From assembly GCF_016792905.1 (NCBI RefSeq), contig NZ_JAEULP010000034.1, forward strand, positions 1 through 47,113: a stretch of 47,113 nt of DNA, written 5' to 3'. Numbering within the stretch: position 1 is the first letter of the stretch; each line of letters begins with the position of its first letter. The position numbers were made by a program, and so were the translations under genes. Below, piece after piece: positions 36,575 through 44,060 of this stretch. Below the pieces are notes generated by a model, which did no database searches, was not told where the DNA came from, and saw nothing but the letters and a program-made list of their open reading frames with translations. This DNA comes from Tabrizicola sp. GTDB taxonomy: Bacteria; Pseudomonadota; Alphaproteobacteria; Rhodobacterales; Rhodobacteraceae.

Positions 36575-37969
36575 ATGAATGTTCTCGTCTGGTTCAAGCG
36601 CGACCTGCGCATTCACGACCATCCGGCGCTGGTTCTGGCGGCCAGGACCGGCGCGGTCCTGCCGGTCTTCGTGGTGGAGCCCGAGCTTTGGGCGCAGCCG
36701 GAGACCTCGGCCCGGCAGTGGGCGTTCGTGGAGGAGAGTTTGGCCGACCTGCGGGAAGACCTGTCGGGGATCGGCGCCCCGCTGGTGGTGCGGGTGGGCG
36801 ATGCGGTGCAGGTGCTGGCGGGCTTGTGTCGGCGGCATGGCATCGGGCAGATCGTCAGCCATGCCGAAACCGGGACACCTTGGACCGAAGCGCGCAACCG
36901 GCGCGTGGCTGATTGGGCGCGGGCGGCGGGGATCATTTGGACCGAACTGGTGCCCCCCGGCGTCTTGCGGGGGCAGACAGGCGCCTCGTTGCCCGCCCCT
37001 GCCCTCCTTGGCATGGCGGGGGTCGAGCCGGGGCTGATCCCGTCCGCACGGGCCCTGAAGCTGGCCGCCGATCCCTGCCCGCACCGCCAGTTGGGCGGGC
37101 GCGATTGGGGGCTGGAACTGCTGGACAGCTTCCTCTCGCGTAGGGGCGAAGCCTATCGTGTGGCGCAGTCCTGTCCTTTGGCCAGCGAGCGCGCTTCGTC
37201 CCGCCTGTCTCCGCATCTGGCCTGGGGAACAGTGGCGGTCGGCGAGGTCGCCAGGGCAACGGCCGTGCGGCAGGCGGAACGGCCGGGCGGGCGCTGGGGC
37301 AGCGCGCTGTCGGCCTTTCGATCGCAATTGACCGGGCGGGAGGCTTGCGCGGCAGGCTTGGCGGACGTGCCGACGGGCTGTTTGGCGGGACCGCCCGGCG
37401 ATCCGGAACGGCTGGCCGCCTGGGTTGCGGGCGAAACCGGCCTGCCTTTCCTCGACGCCTGCCTGCGCTACCTGCGGGCAAGCGGTTGGCTGAATGCCCG
37501 GTTGCGCGGAATGGTGGCCTCGGTCGCCTGCCACCAGCTTGGGCTTGACGGGCAAGCCGTTGGCCAGCATCTCGCCCGGCAATTCACCGACCACGATCCC
37601 GGCGTCCTCTGGCCGCAGATGCGGGCGCTGGCGGGGACCGGTTTCACCCAGCCACGGCGCTTGTACGATCCGGTGAGGCTGGGTTGCGCGTTGGACCCGG
37701 CGGCGGTCTTCACCCGCCGCTGGCTGCCCGAATTGGCAGCGGTACCGGAGGCCGTCCTGCACGCACCCTGGCGCTGGCCCGAGGCGCGGCGGCTGCTCGG
37801 CCAGCGCTACCCCGAGCCGATCATCGATCTTGCAAGCGCCGCCCGAGAGATAGGCGAGCGGAGCCGGTCGGCGCGACGCCGCGCTGTCCCTGCGGGTGCC
37901 GCGATCAGGCGAGGCGGAGAACCGGCGAAGCCTTGGCCTTCACAAGCGCAGCTCTGCCTGCCCTTCTGA
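36575..37969 (+). CDS. Cryptochrome/photolyase-family flavoprotein, possibly degenerate
   Basis: The 464-residue protein has the photolyase N-terminal alpha/beta domain (NVLVWFKRDLRIHDHPAL, HAETGTPWTEARNRRV) and the FAD domain (SSRLSPHLAWGTVAVGEV, GLPFLDACLRYLRASGWLNARLRGM, FTDHDPGVLWPQM, RRWLPELAAV, YPEPIIDLASAARE). In related proteins the stretch after GWMNFRMRAM carries tryptophans (pattern LWLDW); here it reads LGLDG (Gly323, Gly326), while the Trp346 near the flavin is kept. The middle residue of the electron-transfer chain may thus be lost. The conserved Asn region of true photolyases is not clear either. It may be a light sensor or a decaying repair enzyme. Confidence 0.8.
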   Translation: MNVLVWFKRDLRIHDHPALVLAARTGAVLPVFVVEPELWAQPETSARQWAFVEESLADLREDLSGIGAPLVVRVGDAVQVLAGLCRRHGIGQIVSHAETGTPWTEARNRRVADWARAAGIIWTELVPPGVLRGQTGASLPAPALLGMAGVEPGLIPSARALKLAADPCPHRQLGGRDWGLELLDSFLSRRGEAYRVAQSCPLASERASSRLSPHLAWGTVAVGEVARATAVRQAERPGGRWGSALSAFRSQLTGREACAAGLADVPTGCLAGPPGDPERLAAWVAGETGLPFLDACLRYLRASGWLNARLRGMVASVACHQLGLDGQAVGQHLARQFTDHDPGVLWPQMRALAGTGFTQPRRLYDPVRLGCALDPAAVFTRRWLPELAAVPEAVLHAPWRWPEARRLLGQRYPEPIIDLASAAREIGERSRSARRRAVPAGAAIRRGGEPAKPWPSQAQLCLPF

Positions 37970-37971
37970 CC

Positions 37972-38001
37972 TTGACGCGGGCCGCGCGCCGCCAATACTA
38001 T
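37972..38001 (+). promoter_or_regulatory. Candidate sigma-70 promoter of the second flavoprotein operon
   Basis: TTGACG (37972-37977) and TACTAT (37996-38001) stand 18 bases apart, 24 bases before the start codon at 38026. The -35 overlaps the end of the photolyase operon, 3 bases past its stop. AAGGA (38015-38019) is the ribosome site. No clear TetR palindrome is seen nearby. Confidence 0.55.
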
Positions 38002-38025
38002 ACGATCATTCAGCAAGGATGACCG

Positions 38026-40050
38026 ATGCCGCGCGATCCCCGCTATGACATCCTGTTCGAGCCGGTTCGGATCGGCCCGGTCACGGCGCCCAATCGCTTC
38101 TACCAGACTCCCCATGCCACCGGCTTCGGCTGGCAGCGCCCGCAGTCCGGCGCGGCGCTGCGCGGGGTGAAGGCGGAAGGCGGCTGGGGGGTGGTCTGCA
38201 CCGAATACTGCTCGATCCACCCGACATCGGACGACAGCCCCTATGCCTTCCTGACACTGTGGGATGACGACGACATCGCCCCCCTCGCCCTGACTGCGGA
38301 CGCGATCCATGCGCATGGGTCGCTGGCAGGGATCGAGCTTTGGCACGGCGGCGCCCATGCCTCGAATAGGATGACGCGCGTGCCGGGGATTGCGCCGGAT
38401 GCGCAGCCCGCCCTCTACCACCTGCCGACGACGGCACGGGCAATGGACAAGGCCGACATCCGCGCCTTTCGCGGATGGCAGCGCGATGCTGCCGTGCGGG
38501 CGAAGCGGGCGGGCTTCGATCTGGTCTATGTCTATGCCGGGCACGACTACCTGCCCTTCCAGTTCCTGTCGCGCCGCACCAACGCACGCTGCGATGCCTA
38601 TGGCGGGTCGCTGGAGAACCGCGTGCGCCTCTTGCGCGAGATGATAGAGGACACCAGGGAGGCGGTGGGCGACACCTGCGCGGTCGCCGTGCGACTGGCC
38701 GTCGACGAATTGCACGGGCCGGAGGGGATCACCTCGGAAGGCGAGGGCCGCGAGATCATCGAGATGCTGGCGGAATTGCCGGACCTCTGGGACGTGAACG
38801 TCGCGGGGGCCCTGGGCAATGACTCGCGCTCGGCCCGCTTTTCGGCGGAGGGGTTTCAGGAGGAGAATGTCGCCTTCGTGAAGTCGCTGACCACGAAGCC
38901 CGTGGTCTCGGTTGGCCGCTTCACCTCTCCCGACCGCATGGTCAGCCAGATCAGGCGCGGAGTGCAGGATTTCATCGGTGCGGCGCGTCCCTCGATTGCC
39001 GACCCCTTCCTGCCCGCGAAGATCCGGGAGGGGCGGGAGGACGAGATCAGGGAGTGCATCGGCTGCAACATCTGCCGGGCGGCGAACAACGAAGGCGTGG
39101 GGTTGCGCTGCACCCAGAACCCGACAATGGGCGAGGAATGGCGGCGCGGCTGGCACCCGGAGCGGATCGCGGTTCATCCCCGCCGGGAGACGGCGCTGGT
39201 GATCGGCGGCGGCCCGGCCGGGCTGGAGGCGGCGCTGACCGTGGGGCGGCGGGGGCTTGAGGTGACGCTCGCCGAGGCGGGCGATGCCTTCGGCGGCAGG
39301 CTTTTGCGCGAGGCGGCGCTACCGGGGCTGGCAACATGGATGCGGGTCAGGGACTGGCGGCTGACCATGCTGGACAAGTTGCCGAACGTGCAGCTTTACC
39401 CCGGCAGCCGGATGGGGGCCGCCGAGGTGGCGGAGTTCGGCGCGGATCATGTGGTGCTGGCAACCGGCTCGCGCTGGCGGCGCGACGGGGTGGGGGTCTA
39501 TGCCATCCGGCATGGGGTCTTTCCCGAGGCGCTGACGCCCGATGATGTCTTCGCCGGGGCGCGGGTCACGGGGTCGGTGGTGATCTACGACGACGAGCAC
39601 TACTTCATGGCCGGTGCGCTGGCCGAGCGGCTGGCCAAGCAAGGCCATGCGGTGCGCTATGTGACGACGGCTGCCCTGGCCTCGTCATGGACAGTGCTGA
39701 CCAACGAACAGGATTTCCTGCAGGCCCGGCTGATCGAGGCGGGGGTGGAGATTATTCCGCTCAAGTCCCTGACGTCGCAGGGCAAGGGAGAAGTCGCGCT
39801 GTCCTGCGTCTATACGGGACGCGAGGAAAGGCTTCCCTGCGGCACGCTGATCCTGGCCACGGGACGCCTGCCGGAGGACAGCCTGTGGCACGATCTGGTG
39901 ACGGCAGGGATCTCCGCCACCCGGATCGGCGATTGCCTTGCGCCGTCCTCCATCGCCGATGCCGTCCATTCCGCCCACCGCTTCGCCCGCCTCTTGGGCG
40001 AGCCCGACCTGCCGCCGCGCCGCGAGCGCGCCCCGGAAAGGAGCCTCTGA
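38026..40050 (+). CDS. TMADH-family flavoprotein lacking the FMN-linking cysteine
   Basis: This 674-residue paralogue of the protein at 10469 has the FMN barrel, 4Fe-4S ligands Cys344, Cys347, Cys350 and Cys362 (CIGCNIC...LRCTQN) and a dinucleotide fold (ALVIGGGPAGLEAAL). The active-site Tyr and His are in VYAGHDYLP, and bowl residue Tyr61 (TEYCSIHP) matches TMADH Tyr60. However the cysteine that binds FMN covalently in TMADH is Ala31 here (FYQTPHA), so FMN should be held non-covalently; other bowl tryptophans are absent (GALGNDS, RAANNEG). It shares a TGATG junction with the MttB-family gene, pointing to a methylated amine substrate. Confidence 0.85.
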   Translation: MPRDPRYDILFEPVRIGPVTAPNRFYQTPHATGFGWQRPQSGAALRGVKAEGGWGVVCTEYCSIHPTSDDSPYAFLTLWDDDDIAPLALTADAIHAHGSLAGIELWHGGAHASNRMTRVPGIAPDAQPALYHLPTTARAMDKADIRAFRGWQRDAAVRAKRAGFDLVYVYAGHDYLPFQFLSRRTNARCDAYGGSLENRVRLLREMIEDTREAVGDTCAVAVRLAVDELHGPEGITSEGEGREIIEMLAELPDLWDVNVAGALGNDSRSARFSAEGFQEENVAFVKSLTTKPVVSVGRFTSPDRMVSQIRRGVQDFIGAARPSIADPFLPAKIREGREDEIRECIGCNICRAANNEGVGLRCTQNPTMGEEWRRGWHPERIAVHPRRETALVIGGGPAGLEAALTVGRRGLEVTLAEAGDAFGGRLLREAALPGLATWMRVRDWRLTMLDKLPNVQLYPGSRMGAAEVAEFGADHVVLATGSRWRRDGVGVYAIRHGVFPEALTPDDVFAGARVTGSVVIYDDEHYFMAGALAERLAKQGHAVRYVTTAALASSWTVLTNEQDFLQARLIEAGVEIIPLKSLTSQGKGEVALSCVYTGREERLPCGTLILATGRLPEDSLWHDLVTAGISATRIGDCLAPSSIADAVHSAHRFARLLGEPDLPPRRERAPERSL

Positions 40051-41558
40051 TGCGCCAGCGCCGCCCCGCCCGGAGCCCGAACGCGATCCCCCAGCGCCCC
40101 TTCGGCCAGGTGCCGCGGGTTTATGACCCGATCCGGGTGCTGTCCGACGATCAGGTGGAGGCGATCCACCGTGCCGCGCTGGTTTTGCTGTCGACGCAGG
40201 GGATGCGGGTCCTGAACGGCTCCGCGCTGGACCATTTCCGCCGGGCCGGGGCGAAGGTCGAGGGCAACATGGTCTACCCAGACCCCGGTCTGGTCGAAGA
40301 ACGGCTGGCGACCGTGCCCCGGACCTTCACCATCGCGGCGCGGAACCGGGCGAAGGACCTGCGTTTCGGCGGCAACGACTTGGTGTTCTCCAGCGTCGGC
40401 GGCCCGGCCTATGTGATGGACCTCGACCGCGGCCGCCGCGACGGGACCTTGCAGGACATGCAGGATTTCCTGCGCCTCTGCCAAAGCCTGAACGTGATCC
40501 AGCAGGAATCCGGCGGCCCGCTGGAACCGATGGACCTGCCCGCCGCGACGCGCCATCTGGACCTTTACCTGTCGCAATGCACGCTTCTGGACAAGAGCTG
40601 GAACCTGAACGCCCTTGGCACCCAGCGCACGATGGACGGCCTGCATATGGCGGCGCTCCTGATGGGCTGGAGCATGGATGACCTTGCCCGCCAGCCGATG
40701 ATGATGGGCGTGATCAACACCAACTCGCCCCGGCAACTGGACGACCCGATGAGCCAGGGACTGATCGCACTGGCCGAGCATGGTCAGGTCGCCATCGTCA
40801 CTCCCTTCACGCTGGCGGGCGCGATGGCCCCTGTCAGCCTGGCGGGCGCGCTGGTCCTGCAGCACGCCGAGGCGATGTTTGGCATCACCCTGACCCAGAT
40901 CGTGCGCCCCGGCGTGCCGGTGATGTACGGCGGCTTCACCTCGAATGTCGACATGAAGACCGGGGCGCCCGCCTTCGGGACGCCCGAATATGCCAAGGCC
41001 GCGCAGGCCAGCGGGCAACTGGCGCGGCGGATCGGGGTGCCGTTCCGGTCATCCAACACCACGGCGGCCAATGCCATCGACGCCCAGGCGGCCTATGAAT
41101 CGATGATGTCGCTCTGGGGTTGCCTGATGGGCGGGGCGCATCTGGTGATCCACGGTGCGGGCTGGATGCACGGCGGGCTGACCGCCAGCTTCGAGAAGCT
41201 GATCCTCGACGCCGAGATGCTGGGGATGATGCAGGCCTATTTCCAGCCCATCCCCGTGACCGACGAATCCCTGTCGCTCGATGCCATTGTCGAGGCCGGG
41301 GTGGGCGGGCATTTCTTCGGCACGGCGCAGACCATGGCGCAGTATGAAACCGCCTTTCACCCGCCGATGCTGTCGAACTGGGACAGCTATCCGAACTGGC
41401 TGGCGCGCGGGGCCGAGGAAGCCCCGGCCCGCGCCAACCGCATCTGGAAGGAATTGCTTTCCAGCTACGAAGCGCCGCCCCTTGACCCCGGCGTGCTGGA
41501 AGCGTTGAACGCCTATGTCGCCCGCCGAAAGGCCGAGGGTGGCGCGCCCACGAACTAG
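40050..41558 (+). CDS. Trimethylamine methyltransferase (MttB) family protein, non-pyrrolysine type
   Basis: MttB-family enzymes move a methyl group from a quaternary or tertiary amine to a corrinoid protein. The 502-residue product shows the family texture: RVLSDDQVEAIHRAALVLL, GGPAYVMDLDRGRR, QQESGGPLEPMDLP, AIVTPFTLAGAMAPVSLAGAL and NTTAANAIDAQAAYESMM. There is no in-frame stop inside, so no pyrrolysine; such members are known to act on glycine betaine, proline betaine, carnitine and similar compounds. The start overlaps the flavoprotein stop (TGATG), with AAGGAG 7 bases before. No corrinoid-binding protein is encoded nearby, so the methyl acceptor is unclear. Confidence 0.85.
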   Translation: MRQRRPARSPNAIPQRPFGQVPRVYDPIRVLSDDQVEAIHRAALVLLSTQGMRVLNGSALDHFRRAGAKVEGNMVYPDPGLVEERLATVPRTFTIAARNRAKDLRFGGNDLVFSSVGGPAYVMDLDRGRRDGTLQDMQDFLRLCQSLNVIQQESGGPLEPMDLPAATRHLDLYLSQCTLLDKSWNLNALGTQRTMDGLHMAALLMGWSMDDLARQPMMMGVINTNSPRQLDDPMSQGLIALAEHGQVAIVTPFTLAGAMAPVSLAGALVLQHAEAMFGITLTQIVRPGVPVMYGGFTSNVDMKTGAPAFGTPEYAKAAQASGQLARRIGVPFRSSNTTAANAIDAQAAYESMMSLWGCLMGGAHLVIHGAGWMHGGLTASFEKLILDAEMLGMMQAYFQPIPVTDESLSLDAIVEAGVGGHFFGTAQTMAQYETAFHPPMLSNWDSYPNWLARGAEEAPARANRIWKELLSSYEAPPLDPGVLEALNAYVARRKAEGGAPTN

Positions 41559-41565
41559 GATCCCG

Positions 41566-42159
41566 ATGCCCCGCGCCTCTGCCCCCCGCTTCACCCGGAT
41601 GACCAGCGAGGACCGCCGCGCGCAGCTGATGGACGTGGCGCTTGCCGGGCTGGCGAGGGGCGGCATCCAGGAATTCACCGTGGACCGCATCTGCCAGGCG
41701 GCGGGCGTGTCGCGCGGGCTGATCCTGCATCATTTCGGGTCAATGGGCGGGCTTCTGGCTGCCGTCTATGCCCGGCTTTACCGCGAGACCACGCCCAACC
41801 TTGCGTCCTTGCCCACCAATGCGCGGCTGGAGGCCCTGATCGAGGGCACCTTCGCGCCGAAAGCCTTCAACCGCGATACGCTGAACGCCTGGGTCGCGCT
41901 TTGGGGCCAGATCGCCAACACCCCGAAACTGCGTGAGGAACACCGGCGGCAATACGCGGCCTATGTCGAGGATGTGTCGGCGGCGATTGCGGCCCTGTCC
42001 TCGACGCCGGGAGGCGCCCTGGAGGCCCGCCCCCTGGCCAAGGCGCTGATCTGCCTGATCGACGGGCTTTGCCTGCAACACTGCCTCGATCCTGCAGCGA
42101 TGCCCGCCGAGACGGCGAAGGCGGCCTGCGGCGCCTTCCTCGCGCCCCATCTCGGCTGA
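41566..42159 (+). CDS. TetR-family regulator, BetI-like
   Basis: The 197-residue protein has an N-terminal TetR helix-turn-helix (RRAQLMDVALAGLARGGIQE, ICQAAGVSRGLILHHFGS) and a BetI-like C-terminal domain with RDTLNAWVALWGQIANTP, REEHRRQYAAYVEDV and LIDGLCLQHCLDPA. BetI senses choline, so this member may sense the quaternary amine used by the two upstream enzymes. The gene begins 7 bases after the methyltransferase stop and ends directly against the convergent SRPBCC gene. Confidence 0.87.
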   Translation: MPRASAPRFTRMTSEDRRAQLMDVALAGLARGGIQEFTVDRICQAAGVSRGLILHHFGSMGGLLAAVYARLYRETTPNLASLPTNARLEALIEGTFAPKAFNRDTLNAWVALWGQIANTPKLREEHRRQYAAYVEDVSAAIAALSSTPGGALEARPLAKALICLIDGLCLQHCLDPAAMPAETAKAACGAFLAPHLG

Positions 42160-43050
42160 TCATTCGGCGCCGACAATCCGCGCCAGCTTGCCCAGGGTTT
42201 GCAGGCCCAGTTCAACCGCGCCGAAGCCCTTGGCATCCCGGTATTCCTGCGCCGTCGCCATCACCATGCCGAGCGTCACCCTGGTCGCCCCGTCCACATC
42301 GTCGAAACTGGCCCAGGCGTCGGCATGTTTCGGCCCGTTCTCGCCCCAGTGCAGCGTGTAGTCGAGCCGCGCTTCCGGAATCACTGCGCCGTAGCGATGG
42401 TGGTTCGGAAAGACCGTCCCGTCCGGCCCGATCATGTCGAAGACCCATTCGCCGCCCGCCCGCAGGTCGATGCGGCTGGTCCGGCAGGAGAAGCCCTCCG
42501 GCCCCCACCATTTCGGCAAACTTTCGGCGTTCATCCAGGCTCCCCATACCACCGGGACCGGGGCCCTGATCACCCGATGGAAAAGGATCGTGCGCTCGGC
42601 CACGCCCCCCATGTTGCCAAGGCCCGCGTCGAAGCCCTGCCGGTAGCCCGCCGCCATATCCTCGGCCAGCGAGGCAAGCTGGACCGTCACCTCGATCCGG
42701 CTGCCCTCGCCCGCTGCTGCGAAATCGGCGGTGACAAGGGCAGCGGAGAGCCGCGTCCCCTCACGCGAGACGACTTCGGTGCCGACCGTTCTCGTGTCTC
42801 CGACCAGGTCCAGCCAGTCGGCCTCGACCCGGATGTCCGGCTCGCCCGCGACCTTGCAGAGCGAGACCTCTCGGCCGCCGACCCGGGTATCGGCCTCAAG
42901 GAACTCGACTGTCACGCCCGGGGCGGGGGAGGCCCAGACCGCCCGCGCGGCAGGTGAGGTCCAGGCGGCATAAAGTGTCGCCACCGGGGCCGCGACATTG
43001 CGGGTGAATTTCAGCGTGGCGAAGCGGTCGGCAGTCAGGTCGCGGCTCAT
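42160..43050 (-). CDS. Protein with two fused SRPBCC (AHSA1-like) domains
   Basis: The 296-residue product holds two SRPBCC/AHSA1 units. The first (about 10-140) has FTRNVAAPVATLYAAWTSPAARAVW; the second (about 150-290) has HRVIRAPVPVVWGAWMNAESLPKWWGPEG and the strand block GGEWVFDMIGPDGT. Such helix-grip folds bind hydrophobic ligands or Hsp90. It overlaps the upstream SRPBCC gene by 4 bases, so the three-gene unit arsR-SRPBCC-SRPBCC is one operon. The fusion of two copies is the odd feature. Confidence 0.83.
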   Translation of the reverse strand: MSRDLTADRFATLKFTRNVAAPVATLYAAWTSPAARAVWASPAPGVTVEFLEADTRVGGREVSLCKVAGEPDIRVEADWLDLVGDTRTVGTEVVSREGTRLSAALVTADFAAAGEGSRIEVTVQLASLAEDMAAGYRQGFDAGLGNMGGVAERTILFHRVIRAPVPVVWGAWMNAESLPKWWGPEGFSCRTSRIDLRAGGEWVFDMIGPDGTVFPNHHRYGAVIPEARLDYTLHWGENGPKHADAWASFDDVDGATRVTLGMVMATAQEYRDAKGFGAVELGLQTLGKLARIVGAE

Positions 43051-43523
43051 TTTATCAGACCCTTGGCATAGTTCTCCAGCTGGGTGACCACCGTTCCCCA
43101 GCCGTCGTAAAAGCCCATGTCCTCATGCGCCTTGCGGGTGTCGGGGTTCCGGTGCCGGGCGATGGCGGTATAGCTCGTCCCGCCCCCCGGCGCGTCGGAC
43201 AGAAGCAGGATCGCGGTCATGAAGGGTTCCGGCGCAGGCTTCCAGCCTTCGGTGTAGGCATCGGTGAAGACGAGCTTTTCGCCCGGCACAACCTCCAGAT
43301 AGACGCCCTTGTTGTCCATCACGTTGCCTTCGACGTCGAAGCTGGTGTTGAACCGCCCGCCGACCCGCAGGTCGATGTCGACGGCCGTCACCTTGTGCGG
43401 TTTCGGAATGAAGAAATGCGGAATGTGCTTGGGTTCTGTCCAGCATTCCCAGACCAGTTGGCGCGGCACGGCCAGTATGCGGGTGAAGGAAAGGTCGGTT
43501 GCAGGGTCCAGGTCGGGGGTCAT
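43047..43523 (-). CDS. SRPBCC (AHSA1-like) protein
   Basis: A 158-residue helix-grip protein: FTRILAVPRQLVWECWTEPKHIPHFF at the start, GGRFNTSFDVEGNVMDNKGVYLEVVPGEKLVFTD in the middle and YDGWGTVVTQLENYAKGL at the end. It belongs to the family often paired with ArsR-type regulators in proteobacteria. Start and stop overlap both neighbours by 4 bases. Ligand unknown. Confidence 0.87.
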   Translation of the reverse strand: MTPDLDPATDLSFTRILAVPRQLVWECWTEPKHIPHFFIPKPHKVTAVDIDLRVGGRFNTSFDVEGNVMDNKGVYLEVVPGEKLVFTDAYTEGWKPAPEPFMTAILLLSDAPGGGTSYTAIARHRNPDTRKAHEDMGFYDGWGTVVTQLENYAKGLIK

Positions 43524-43861
43524 TTCTCGCGCTCCTTCATGAGGTTCATCACATAGTCGTCCAGGCGATCCAGCCGCGCCTCCCAGACCTTGCGCTGGTC
43601 TTCCAGCCAGGCGGTCATCGGCTGCAACGCCTTTGGCTGGAAGGCGCAGGACCGGACGCGGCCGTCTTTTTGGGTCGCGACCAGCCCCGCTGCCTCCAAG
43701 ACCGACAGGTGGCGCAGGATCGTCGGAAGCTTAAGCCCCGTGGGCCCGGCAAGTTCCGTCACTGGGGCGGGCCCCTTGGCCAGACGGTTCAGCATCATCC
43801 GCCGCGTAGGATCGGACAGGGCGTGGAACAAGAGGTCGAGGTGGGGATCATGCTTAGCCAT
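43520..43861 (-). CDS. ArsR-family transcriptional regulator
   Basis: The 113-residue winged-helix regulator has DLLFHALSDPTRRMMLNRL, VTELAGPTGLKLPTILRHLSVLEAAGLV (recognition helix) and VRSCAFQPKAL; no metal-binding cysteines of the ArsR motif are present, so it is of the SdpR-like, non-metal type. ATG 43861 is preferred: a longer form from 43879 has no ribosome site, and the promoter position suggests transcription begins at about this codon. An inverted repeat lies over the start. Confidence 0.85.
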   Translation of the reverse strand: MAKHDPHLDLLFHALSDPTRRMMLNRLAKGPAPVTELAGPTGLKLPTILRHLSVLEAAGLVATQKDGRVRSCAFQPKALQPMTAWLEDQRKVWEARLDRLDDYVMNLMKEREK

Positions 43862-43896
43862 ATTGCTAACTATGATCACAGCGCCGAGCCGCGCAA
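43854..43896 (-). promoter_or_regulatory. arsR promoter with overlapping operator, probably leaderless
   Basis: On the minus strand TTGCGC (43896-43891) and ATAGTT (43873-43868) stand 17 bases apart, placing transcription start near 43861, the start codon itself. The inverted repeat TTAGC, six bases, GCTAA (43854-43869) covers the -10 and the start codon, as expected for self-repression. No ribosome site precedes the ATG. Leaderless reading is inferred. Confidence 0.5.
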
Positions 43897-43987
43897 GGGA
43901 AACTTAGCCAACCGGCAAAGTTTTCCGCTTTCAGGTTTTCGCGACAAGTGATTTTCGGGCTGGCTTGAAATTCCGCAGCCGGTTTCC

Positions 43988-44025
43988 TTGCTGAACCAAG
44001 ACCCCCTCGCCTATTGTGTGCCACA
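43988..44025 (+). promoter_or_regulatory. Candidate glcB promoter and small palindrome
   Basis: TTGCTG (43988-43993) and TATTGT (44012-44017) stand 18 bases apart, followed by TGTGCCACA (44017-44025), a short imperfect palindrome that could be an operator. The match to consensus is modest. Confidence 0.35.
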
Positions 44026-44060
44026 GCATACGAACGGCCCTACGGCCAAGGGGGACTGCC

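Noticed and set aside
41556-41558. TAG codon at the end of the MttB-family gene as a pyrrolysine site
   Set aside because: In pyrrolysine MttB the codon lies far inside the gene; here it comes at the normal C-terminus and the regulator gene starts 7 bases later.
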